Shown one piece after another: positions 47,064 through 55,040 of a stretch of 64,000 bases of DNA. Under the pieces are notes generated by a model, which searched no databases, was not told the DNA's origin, and worked only from the letters and a program-made list of their open reading frames with translations. The translations under genes and the position numbers were made by a program. The stretch's first letter is position 1, and each line of letters opens with the position of its first letter. The stretch covers positions 1-64,000 of the forward strand of contig NZ_AFOZ01000030.1 of the NCBI RefSeq assembly GCF_000217915.1, in the 5' to 3' direction. The DNA is from Shewanella sp. HN-41 (lineage in GTDB: Bacteria; Pseudomonadota; Gammaproteobacteria; Enterobacterales; Shewanellaceae).

Positions 47064-47416
47064 CGGCCTTGGCTCAACATGGGACCCAATGGCTCTCCGC
47101 CCACGAGGTGAATATGTATATGGTACACTTCCTGTCCGCCATGTTGATTACAGTTCATGATCAGTCGATAACCGTCTTTCGCAATACCCGCTTCCGCCGC
47201 CAATTTGGCCGCAACCGTCATCATTCTGCCAAGTGCGGGCTCATCTGAGGCTTTCATCTCGTTCGCCGTTGGAATTAAATGATTCGGTACGATCAAAATA
47301 TGGGTCGGCGCCTTAGGGGAGATGTCTCTAAAGGCGGTGACGAGATCGTCTTGATACAGGATATCGGCTGGAATTTCGCGGCGAATAATTTTGCTGAAAA
47401 TCGTTTCTTCGGCCAT
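47060..47416 (-). CDS. hinT: HIT-family purine nucleoside phosphoramidase
   Basis: HinT hydrolyses adenosine phosphoramidates and lysyl-AMP type intermediates. The 118-residue protein has the histidine triad HIHIHLVGG near residue 100 and the N-terminal [18 protein letters not shown] typical of HinT. A strong ribosome site AAGGAGG lies seven bases upstream of the ATG. It is the first gene of a four-gene operon and diverges from the M61 peptidase gene. Confidence 0.94.
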   Translation of the reverse strand: MAEETIFSKIIRREIPADILYQDDLVTAFRDISPKAPTHILIVPNHLIPTANEMKASDEPALGRMMTVAAKLAAEAGIAKDGYRLIMNCNQHGGQEVYHIHIHLVGGEPLGPMLSQGR

Positions 47417-47561
47417 GGGGGATCCTCCTTGGGTTGGTTGGCATAGTATACTAGCAATTCAACGCTTTGTGTCTCCAGATATTTTGTGTTGCATTTGCCA
47501 GTTGTCGGTATTTTTGGCAGCATGACGCCCATTAGCATTCCTAGGTTTTGCAGGATAAATT

Positions 47562-49327
47562 ATGATCCATTACCAAATAACCCCCGTCGATCCGAAAGCC
47601 CATTTATTTGCCGTTACCATGACGGTATCCGAGCCCAAAGCAGTTCAAGTATTCAGTCTTCCCGCTTGGTTACCCGGCAGTTATATGGTGCGAGATTTTG
47701 CCAAAAATATTATCGAACTCAAGGCAACAGACGAAACGGGCCACCCCTTAAACTTAAACAGCTCGATAAACAGACCTGGTCGATTGACAATAACAGCACC
47801 GAAATCACCCTGAGCTATCAAATTTACGCTTGGGATCTCTCGGTGCGAACCGCCCACTTAGACATGACCCATGGTTTCTTTAACGGCAGCAGTGTTTTTT
47901 TAGCCGCCCACGAATTTGAAGACACTTTACACACTGTCACTATGGCTCCACCTGCAGAATCCACATTAAGCGAATGGCGCCTTGCCACCAGCATGACCCG
48001 CACTAGCGGAGACGAATTCACCTTCGGCCAATTTTGTGCCGAAAGCTATGATGAATTGATCGATCATCCGGTGGAAATGGGGTTATTTACCCTAGGGAGT
48101 TTTGATGCCTGTGGCGTGCGGCACGATATTGTACTCAATGGTCGTCACCGCGCTTGTATGCCAAGACTTTGCCAGGATTTAAAGGCGATTTGCGAGTATC
48201 AAATCACGCTTTTTGGTTCCCCCGCGCCCTTCAAACGCTACCTGTTTATGACCACGGTATTGGATAATGGCTTTGGTGGTTTAGAACACAGGGCATCGAC
48301 CGCGCTAATGTGTTCACGCAAGGATTTGCCCCTTTCGATGGATGCTCCCATCAATAACGACTATCGCACCTATTTATCCCTGTGCAGCCACGAATATTTC
48401 CATAGCTGGAATGTTAAGCGTATTAAACCCGAGTGTTTCTTACCCTATCGACTCGAGGCCGAAACCTATACAAACCAGCTTTGGGCCTATGAAGGCATCA
48501 CCTCCTATTACGATGATTTTCTCACCTATCGTGCGGGACTCGTCGATGAACAAAGCTATTTAGATATGCTCAGTGAAACCTTTACCCGTGTTTATCGCAG
48601 CCCAGGACGTTTCAAGCAAAGTATTAGGGACTCGAGCTTTAACGCTTGGACTAAGTTCTATAAACAGGATGAAAACGCCCAAAATGCCATCATCAGTTAT
48701 TACACTAAAGGCGCCCTGTTTGCGCTGTATTTAGATCTCACATTGAGAAGTGAAACCCAAGGTAAATACACCCTCGATGAGGTGATGAAAATTTTATGGC
48801 AGGAATATGCCCTGCAAAATAAAGGCACAACTGACGACTGTCACCAGCGGATAGTCGAGCGCCTGCTAGGCCGTGATTGCCAAGATCTATTTAGCTACTT
48901 AGATAATACCGACGATATTCCGCTCGCCCCACTACTGGCTGAATTTGGTGTTGGCTTTACCCTTCGTTCCAGTCAAGGCGCCCAAGATGTTGGTGGTAAT
49001 CAAACTAAGGGCTACGACATTGCCTTTGGTGCTAAGACACAATCAGCTCCTTTGGGCTTAAAAATTGTCACCGTCACCCAAGGAAGCCCGGCTCATCTTG
49101 CAGGATTAAGTGCGGGGGATATATTGATCGCAGCGGATAATCTGCAAGTAACGGGACAATTTGAAGCGCAGTTGCAACAGTATCCACTCGGACAACGTTT
49201 GCCATTGCACTGGTTTAGACGGGATGAATTAATGACAGCTGAATTGGTTATCGCAGCGGCACCTAAGGATACTGTTGCATTATCAATTACCAATAAAGAT
49301 AAACTTATCGCTTGGCTTGGCCGTTAA
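47562..49327 (+). pseudogene. M61-family (glycyl aminopeptidase-like) peptidase with PDZ domain, frameshifted
   Basis: A metallopeptidase with an N-terminal beta domain (from MIHYQITPVDP), a catalytic domain with the zinc motif HEYFH followed by SWNVKRIKP, and a C-terminal PDZ domain (VTQGSPAHLAGLSAGDILI). The true start at 47562 (AGGA six bases upstream) belongs to one frame, and everything from about 47758 to the stop belongs to another. The break falls in the C4 run at 47754-47757. Five C would give GHPLKLKQLDKQTW and 588 residues. Both halves are well preserved. A sequencing deletion is the likeliest explanation; no function is lost elsewhere in the gene. Confidence 0.82.
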
Positions 49328-49331
49328 ACAA

Positions 49332-49368
49332 CATCAGACAAAAGGGGCAATGCCCCTTTTGTCTGATG
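49332..49368. terminator. Bidirectional terminator between M61 peptidase and luxR-type genes
   Basis: Perfect 18-base arms (starting CATCAGACAAAAGGGGC) around a minimal loop, with A/T runs inside the stem. It serves both convergent genes. Confidence 0.9.
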
Positions 49369-49413
49369 CAAAACACCGAGCGGAATGTATCAACGAAAAA
49401 GCACACTAAGTTG

Positions 49414-50049
49414 TTATACAACTACATCGTGCAGATAGGTCTGGGCCCATGCAATTGCTTGACCGCGACTGGACACGCCAATCTTGCGAAATACACGGTA
49501 TAAATGGGTTTTAATCGTACTTTCACTGACAAATAACTGATTCGCAATATCAAGATTAGTACTACCCGATAAAAGGGCCTGTAACACCTCTCGCTCGCGG
49601 ATGGTCAAAGGCTCTGTATCTTCAAATAGTCCAAAGTCATCATTGACTCCGTTAGCGAGTTGAGGGGGGATCACCCTATGACCACGCAGTATATTAGAAA
49701 GACCTAAGCTAATTTCCGTTAAACCTGCATCGAGATAAAACACACCTGCTGTCGTCGCTGCCTGCATTAAAAACCGCGCATCCACCAGTTTCGGGAATTG
49801 AATATAAACCACCCGTACACTCGGTTGTTCGCGGGCAAGCAATCGTTGAAATTGATAGGCTTTTTGTAAATCGACCGTGGCAAGATCTATCACCACCATA
49901 GAAGCTTGGTTATCTTTGATATGCTCACACATGCCATCGGGATTGACTTGTGATAACTTCACAAGAAATTCCTGTGGCCAACGCCCTGCGAGTAACTCCA
50001 TTAGAAGTTGTGATCTTGACACTACAATCCAATGTAATATTTTGAACAT
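49414..50049 (-). CDS. LuxR-type regulator, CsgD-like
   Basis: A 211-residue regulator. The N-terminal part (about 1-120) has a receiver-like or CsgD-like alpha/beta pattern. The C-terminal LuxR HTH reads LTIREREVLQALLSG, then NLDIANQLFVSESTIKTHL. The start is taken at ATG 50049, since GGGAG lies eight bases upstream; GTG 50058 has no spacing to that site. CsgD-type proteins control matrix and biofilm genes, but the target here is unknown. The gap to the next gene (50050-50345) is AT-rich with no gene seen. Confidence 0.84.
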   Translation of the reverse strand: MFKILHWIVVSRSQLLMELLAGRWPQEFLVKLSQVNPDGMCEHIKDNQASMVVIDLATVDLQKAYQFQRLLAREQPSVRVVYIQFPKLVDARFLMQAATTAGVFYLDAGLTEISLGLSNILRGHRVIPPQLANGVNDDFGLFEDTEPLTIREREVLQALLSGSTNLDIANQLFVSESTIKTHLYRVFRKIGVSSRGQAIAWAQTYLHDVVV

Positions 50050-50345
50050 CCTGCTCACTCCCTGTCTGGTTAACGTTTATTTATTTTTGAGAACTCAACA
50101 GACTCTCAATACCACTTCAACATCCGTTCAATAGACCTCCGAGTCTATTGGTTTACGATATTAGCATTAGATAAAACAGATTCAAAAGACTTACTAAAAA
50201 AATATTTACCGTACGCAAATCAAAAGCTTCTGCAACTTTCAACTGTATTACTCTCAATCAGAAGCCTTAATTTAAACTGAAAAAACGGCTGTATTTTAAA
50301 AAAAGCGTAAAATCGCCTCAATAGATAGCCCTATAAGGAAATGCG

Positions 50346-51092
50346 ATGTCCAGCAACAAACCAATCCCCCTTGAGATAAAATCCTACACAGTATGGGACA
50401 GACCCACACGATTATTCCATTGGATCAACGTCATTCTGGTACTCGCCCTCACCTTAGTGGGTGGTATTATGATGTATAAAACTGAATTAGGTATAACAGA
50501 GCTATCGGGCAAAATTGGCTTAAAAACCTTACATGTTTATATCGGCTATGGATTTGCATTAAACCTACTCGTACGTCTTGTCTGGGGCTTTATCGGCAAT
50601 AAATATGCCCGTTTCAGCCATATGTTTCCCAACACCAATAGCAAAAGCGAATTACAGGCTTACAAGACAGAGTTAGCGGCGGGGAAGACTCCACAGTACT
50701 TAGGTCATAATCCGAAAGGGAAATTTGCCGTATTCGCCATTATGCTGCTATTGGTTATCATCATGCTAACGGGATTATTTCGTGCAGGAACAGATATTTA
50801 CTATCCTCCACTGGGCAGCACCATCCAAAGCTATCTTGCCGATACTAATGTCGATCCTGCTGGCTTAAAACCCTATGATGATGCTGGGGTCAATGCAGAA
50901 AAAGCCAGTGCGATTAAACCGATTAAAGGGTTAGCGGGTGAAATTCACATCTATGGAGTCTATCTATTGTTGTTGCTGATTTTATTGCATCTATTTGCAG
51001 TGATTTATACCGAAGTTAAACGTCAACCGGGAATTATTTCAGCCATGTTTTCAGGCAATAAACTTATCCAAGGGCAGCCTAAGGACGAGTGA
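50346..51092 (+). CDS. Cytochrome b561/Ni,Fe-hydrogenase-type b cytochrome
   Basis: A 248-residue di-heme b-type membrane cytochrome with four to five TM segments. Candidate heme His lie in RLFHWINVILV (TM1), KTLHVYIGYG (TM2), GEIHIYGVY and LLHLFAVIY (last TM segments), the pattern of the bacterial cytochrome b561/hydrogenase-b family. It is convergent with the tetraheme cytochrome gene cctA, so a partnership (quinol oxidation delivering electrons to CctA or another periplasmic acceptor) is possible but unproven. Ribosome site is weak (AAGGA seven bases upstream). Confidence 0.83.
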   Translation: MSSNKPIPLEIKSYTVWDRPTRLFHWINVILVLALTLVGGIMMYKTELGITELSGKIGLKTLHVYIGYGFALNLLVRLVWGFIGNKYARFSHMFPNTNSKSELQAYKTELAAGKTPQYLGHNPKGKFAVFAIMLLLVIIMLTGLFRAGTDIYYPPLGSTIQSYLADTNVDPAGLKPYDDAGVNAEKASAIKPIKGLAGEIHIYGVYLLLLLILLHLFAVIYTEVKRQPGIISAMFSGNKLIQGQPKDE

Positions 51093-51105
51093 GTCATAGG
51101 TTCTT

Positions 51106-51138
51106 AAAAAAACGCCAGCGATTCGCTGGCGTTTTTTT
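51106..51138. terminator. Bidirectional terminator between cytochrome b and cctA
   Basis: A perfect 15-bp stem (AAAAAAACGCCAGCG / CGCTGGCGTTTTTTT) with loop ATT, between convergent genes. Confidence 0.93.
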
Positions 51139-51174
51139 ATTTAGATTGTTGGTGTTATCCAACAGCACTAAATA

Positions 51175-51526
51175 TTATTTTTTCAGGATAGATTCTGGAG
51201 TGCGGCCGTCATCATGGCAGCTTTCGCAGGTCGGTTTTTGACCTACGTTCATATCGTGCACCGCATGGCAATCAGCACAAACTAAATTACCATCATGTGG
51301 CTTATGAACTTCGTCCATTTCAGAAAGCTTACCGTGACAATCTTGACACTGGGCAAACTCAAAAGCACCATCGGATGAAGGCGTACCATCCTTATGGCAG
51401 CTTTCACAGCCACCTGACTCAGCGTGGAAATCAGATAATTTTTGATCTGCTGCGAATGCGGTTGGCGACAGCGCTAACGCTGCGAGACTTGCCCCGAAAA
51501 GCGCACTTAATAGTTTTTTTGCTCAC
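51175..51526 (-). pseudogene. cctA: Small tetraheme cytochrome c (CctA/STC), single-base frameshift in the signal peptide
   Basis: The minus strand encodes a near copy of Shewanella STC, the abundant periplasmic electron carrier of anaerobic respiration. It has a signal peptide ending ASPTAFA-like (SPTAFA), then four CXXCH heme sites (CESCH, CQDCH, CADCH, CESCH) and a C-terminal LKK. GTG 51526 has GGAGG upstream, but the next codons run through seven A (T7 at 51514-51520 on plus). With six A the start reads [12 protein letters not shown] and joins a 116-residue protein. As given, the frame breaks after MSKK, and a TGA lies just upstream in the other frame, so no alternative start rescues it. 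An essential-type cytochrome is unlikely to be lost in a Shewanella, so a sequencing error is likely. Confidence 0.88.
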
Positions 51527-51955
51527 AATTGTATCCTCCAATGGCGATTGTCAGTGGAAATTCTTGTCAGGGTGACTTCCATCTCGCAACCTAAAGTAAT
51601 AGCACGACTCGATTTAACTTAGCTAAGGATCGAATAATAAGCAACCCAGCTCTAAGCAAAGATAACTTTACCAAGATACTCAAGGGTAAAATGTGCGCTG
51701 TATCATGTAACCACATGCTTATATAAGAGTTTTACATTCATACAACCTAAAGGTTACATGGTAAAATGCCCTAGCTTTATGGATGAAAAAAGAAAAAGCC
51801 CACAAATAAAAATGGAGTTGGAAGCGTAGAATTTATTTGATAAGACTTAGCCCAGTGGAATACACGCAAATAACCTTCGTTCTTGAAGGCAAGCTCTCAT
51901 CACTTTCACAGTAGCAATGTATTAGCCCACACCGAATGTCGAGGTCGCCAGAAGG
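51527..51955. other. Intergenic region upstream of cctA
   Basis: No gene seen in 429 bases. Two dyads stand out: TCGAT-N4-CTTAGCTAAG-N-ATCGA at 51609-51634 and CATGTAACC / GGTTACATG with a 39-base gap at 51704-51760. The sequence TGTGCGCTGTATCATG near 51693 is a poor CRP-site match. These may be the cctA promoter and operators. Confidence 0.45.
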
Positions 51956-52279
51956 ATGCTTAAAAATCTTATTGAAACCATAAAAAACCACCATCACATC
52001 AACACGCAGGATGAGCTTGCAGCGTTACTGGCTAGAGATAGCGCACTTATGCAACAGGTTAAAACGGCAGATGCCAAGCATTGGGTGAATTTTACCAAAC
52101 AGACGTTCGATGGTTGGTATTGTGTGTCAACGCCTCTGCTCACCACCTTCCATGTTTATTATCAAGAACGGGGGAAAAATATCTGGGGTGAGGATGTTTT
52201 TAGCAACCAAAGTGAAGCCGTTGCCGCGGTTATTTTTATGTCTGGCCTTTGGGACAGTGAATTCAATCCAACATCTTAA
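51956..52279 (+). CDS. Hypothetical protein, unrecognised
   Basis: A 107-residue cytoplasmic protein with no signal, TM segment or clear motif. The N-terminal third is helical and the rest mixed, with aromatic clusters (HWVNFTKQTFDGWYCV, VYYQERGKNIWGED). The SD-like AAGG touches the ATG directly, which is too close, so the start may be different, though no in-frame upstream start exists. It lies about 100 bases before the TauE-like gene. I assign no function. Confidence 0.5.
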   Translation: MLKNLIETIKNHHHINTQDELAALLARDSALMQQVKTADAKHWVNFTKQTFDGWYCVSTPLLTTFHVYYQERGKNIWGEDVFSNQSEAVAAVIFMSGLWDSEFNPTS

Positions 52280-52374
52280 ACCCATGACGGTCACACGTTA
52301 GCACACACTACGGCGATATTTAGGTGTGACGTTCTGCTCATCCCTGATTTTTAAACTTAAGAGGAGTAATCGCG

Positions 52375-53124
52375 ATGGACTGGCTGATTATTGCATTCGC
52401 GGGCCTATTAGGCGGTATGCTCAATGCGGTAGCGGGGGGAGGCAGTTTTATCACCCTACTCGCATTAGTTTTTGTCGGTATCCCTCCCCTTGCTGCCAAT
52501 GCCACAGGCACGGCGGCGCTGCTTCCCGGCTACCTTGCCAGCGCATGGCGCTTTAGAAAAGATATTGAATATCCCGCCGATCTTAGCCTTAAAAACCTCT
52601 GTATTATCGCAGCGGCGGGAGGATGCCTAGGCGCGGCCATATTACTAAATACCAGTGAACAGATTTTTGCCTATTTAGTCCCGTGGTTAATTTTGCTGGC
52701 AACTGGCGCGTTTATCGCAGGGCCTTGGCTATTGAAGAAGCGGCTAGCTGTTACAACCGTATCCACCACAACCCGCCCCCACTCGGCAGTCATCATACTG
52801 ACTTTAGTGTGTATTTATGGTGGCTATTTTAATGGCGGCTTAGGGATCATTCTGCTCGCCACTCTAGGCCTAATGGGACAAACCCAATTACATGGCATGA
52901 ACGGACTTAAAAATTTACTCTCCGCCCTACTTACCACCATAGCCGTTGCCTTGTATGTCACAGGTAATCTAATCGATGAACAGTATCTGCTATTGCTCAC
53001 CATTATGGCCATTATCGGCGGTTATATAGGGGCCGTACTCGCCTACCGAATTCCCCAATCCCTATTGCGAGGTTTTATTGTCTGTGTCGGTTTAACCATG
53101 GCCGTAGGATTTTTTATGCGCTAA
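52375..53124 (+). CDS. Sulfite exporter TauE/SafE-family membrane protein
   Basis: A 249-residue inner-membrane protein with about eight TM segments of the TauE/SafE (DUF81) family. Typical repeats are GLLGGMLNAVAGGGSFI near the N-terminus and YGGYFNGGLGIILL in the second half. The family exports sulfite or organosulfur anions; the substrate here is unknown. The start is well defined by GAGGAG eight bases upstream. Confidence 0.85.
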   Translation: MDWLIIAFAGLLGGMLNAVAGGGSFITLLALVFVGIPPLAANATGTAALLPGYLASAWRFRKDIEYPADLSLKNLCIIAAAGGCLGAAILLNTSEQIFAYLVPWLILLATGAFIAGPWLLKKRLAVTTVSTTTRPHSAVIILTLVCIYGGYFNGGLGIILLATLGLMGQTQLHGMNGLKNLLSALLTTIAVALYVTGNLIDEQYLLLLTIMAIIGGYIGAVLAYRIPQSLLRGFIVCVGLTMAVGFFMR

Positions 53125-53250
53125 TGGTGCACTCCGCTTTTTTGTGCACATAGATTTTGGAATTCTATTTTACGCGGATAAATTGCCCTTAAGTGACTGA
53201 CTTGTTACTCTAAACCCTCATCTTGGAGAGCAGTGTTTTTAAGGAAAATA

Positions 53251-54407
53251 ATGAAACTGAGCACCCTAAGCCTTGCACTGTGTCTGGTTGCAAGCTCGCT
53301 AGGAATTTTCACCCAGGCCGCTAGTGCCACAACAATCAGCGTTAAAACTGAAGTGGTCAATATTCGGGTAAACACCATAGCTGAAGGGTTAGAAAATATC
53401 TGGGGCATGGCATTTTTACCCGATGGCAGCATATTAGTCACTGAACGTACAGGAAGAATGCGCATTATCAGTACCACTGGAAAAGTAGGTGAACCTTTAA
53501 CGGGTTTACCGCCAATCGTTGCCAAGGGACAAGGCGGTTTGCTCGATGTAGTACTTGCACCGGATTTTGCCAGTAGCCAAAAAATCTATTTCAGTTATAC
53601 CGAACCCGGCGAAGGTGATTTAAGCGATAGCAACAGCACAGCGGTCAGTTTTGCCACACTCAATGGGAACAAACTTGAAAATCTCACCCGTGTATTTAGT
53701 CAGCAACCCAAAATAAACAGTAACCACCATTTTGGATCTCGCCTCGTGTGGGCGCCGGATGGCACGTTATTTATCACCCTAGGCGATCGCTACAGCGAGA
53801 AAGATAGCGCGCAAACTTTAGACAATCATCTAGGCAAAGTGGTGCGTATTCATGCCGATGGGTCAGTGCCTAAGGATAACCCCTTCGTTAATACGACAGG
53901 TGCCTTGCCGGAGATTTGGTCAATTGGTCATCGCAATATGCAAGGTGCTGCAATTAATCCTAATAGCAAAGTATTGTGGACTGGTGAGCATGGGCCGCAG
54001 GGCGGCGATGAGCTTAATATCGATCAAGGGGGCAAAAATTATGGCTGGCCTGTGATTACCTATGGTGAAAATTACGGTGGCGGCAAAATAGGCGAAGGCA
54101 CCCACAAGGTTGGAATGGAGCAACCTAGCTACAAGTGGATTCCCTCGATAGCCACCGCGGGCTTTATATTCTACACAGGCGATAAATTTCCACAGTGGCA
54201 AAATAATATTTTACTCGCCAGCCTAAAGGAAAAACACTCGTACGCTTAACACTTGATGGCGACAAAATTATTAAGGAAGAACGCCTGCTGAAAACCGAAC
54301 TCGGCCAACGCTTGCGCTCAGTTGTGCAAGGGCCCGATGGACTGATTTATCTGGTTACCGACGAGGCTAATGCAAAAATCTATCAGTTATCACCGCAGCC
54401 ATATTAA
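53251..54407 (+). pseudogene. PQQ-dependent aldose sugar dehydrogenase-like (YliI type), frameshifted
   Basis: A periplasmic beta-propeller oxidoreductase of the YliI/Asd type that oxidises aldose sugars with PQQ. The signal peptide begins MKLSTLSLALCLVASSLG (start 53251, AAGGAAA upstream). Family motifs are FLPDGSILVTERTGRM and FGSRLVWAPDGTLFITLGDR, with GEHGPQGGDELN near the centre. The first frame ends at 54249 and the final 55 residues, RLTLDGDKIIKEERLL onward, lie in another frame up to 54407. The break is near 54225-54229 (CTAAAGG, one A or G short). Corrected length 385 residues. A sequencing error is likely. Confidence 0.82.
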
Positions 54408-54504
54408 CCAATAGAATCAATAGGTAGCCAGTTAAGGGATGAAATGACTACAGACAAAACTCAAAGATGTCTCTTTTCCCTGCATAAGTGACGAGGACAT
54501 GTTG

Positions 54505-54939
54505 ATGAACGCATTTCAGATTAAACTCGCTGAAATACAAGATATTAAGGCAATAGCAAATTTACTATTGCAGCTTGGATATAGTGCAACTCCAGAACAA
54601 TTACAAAAGTATCTTGGAAAAAGTGATAGAACGGATGAAATTTATATCGCCGAGGAAAAAGGCACCATTATTGGCTTAATAAGCTTGATCTTCTTTGACT
54701 ATTTTCCTTCGCAGCAAAAGATTTGCCGTATCACTGCACTCGTGGTGACAGAGAGCAATAGAGGTTCGGGCATAGGAACGCAACTAATCCGCTTTGCCAA
54801 AGCAAGAGCACATGAATATGGTTGTAGCAAACTTGAGGTTACTACTTCAATGCGCAGGGAAAAAACACAGGCCTATTATGAAGCCATAGGGTTTGAAAAA
54901 ACCTCTTTCCGCTATATTCAAGATATTGACCATTCTTGA
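54505..54939 (+). CDS. GNAT acetyltransferase
   Basis: A 144-residue acetyltransferase. The N-terminus FQIKLAEIQDIKAIANLLLQ is followed by the beta strand ICRITALVVTESNRGSGIG with the acetyl-CoA loop, and the C-terminal YYEAIGFEKTSFRYI. GAGGA lies seven bases before ATG 54505, favoured over ATG 54499. Substrate unknown; monocistronic with its own terminator. Confidence 0.82.
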   Translation: MNAFQIKLAEIQDIKAIANLLLQLGYSATPEQLQKYLGKSDRTDEIYIAEEKGTIIGLISLIFFDYFPSQQKICRITALVVTESNRGSGIGTQLIRFAKARAHEYGCSKLEVTTSMRREKTQAYYEAIGFEKTSFRYIQDIDHS

Positions 54940-54956
54940 TCATCAATCATCTATAA

Positions 54957-54990
54957 AAATAGGCGCTTAAGTCATCTTAAGCGCCTATTT
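54957..54990. terminator. Bidirectional terminator
   Basis: A perfect 15-bp stem (AAATAGGCGCTTAAG / CTTAAGCGCCTATTT) with loop TCAT, between the GNAT gene and the convergent RND permease. Confidence 0.92.
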
Positions 54991-55040
54991 AGTGCAAGAT
55001 TTAAAAGGCTAACAATCCACTCAACTTAAACGAATCACTG

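Noticed and set aside
47486..47562. M61 peptidase start at 47486
   Set aside because: That frame gives a nonsense N-terminus; the family N-terminus begins at 47562 in the other frame.
51297..51575. A 92-codon plus-strand frame across cctA
   Set aside because: It is antisense to the four-heme cytochrome gene, whose CXXCH sites define the true strand.
52326..52556. A 76-codon frame overlapping the TauE-like gene
   Set aside because: It lies in another frame of a clear membrane-protein gene with a good start site.
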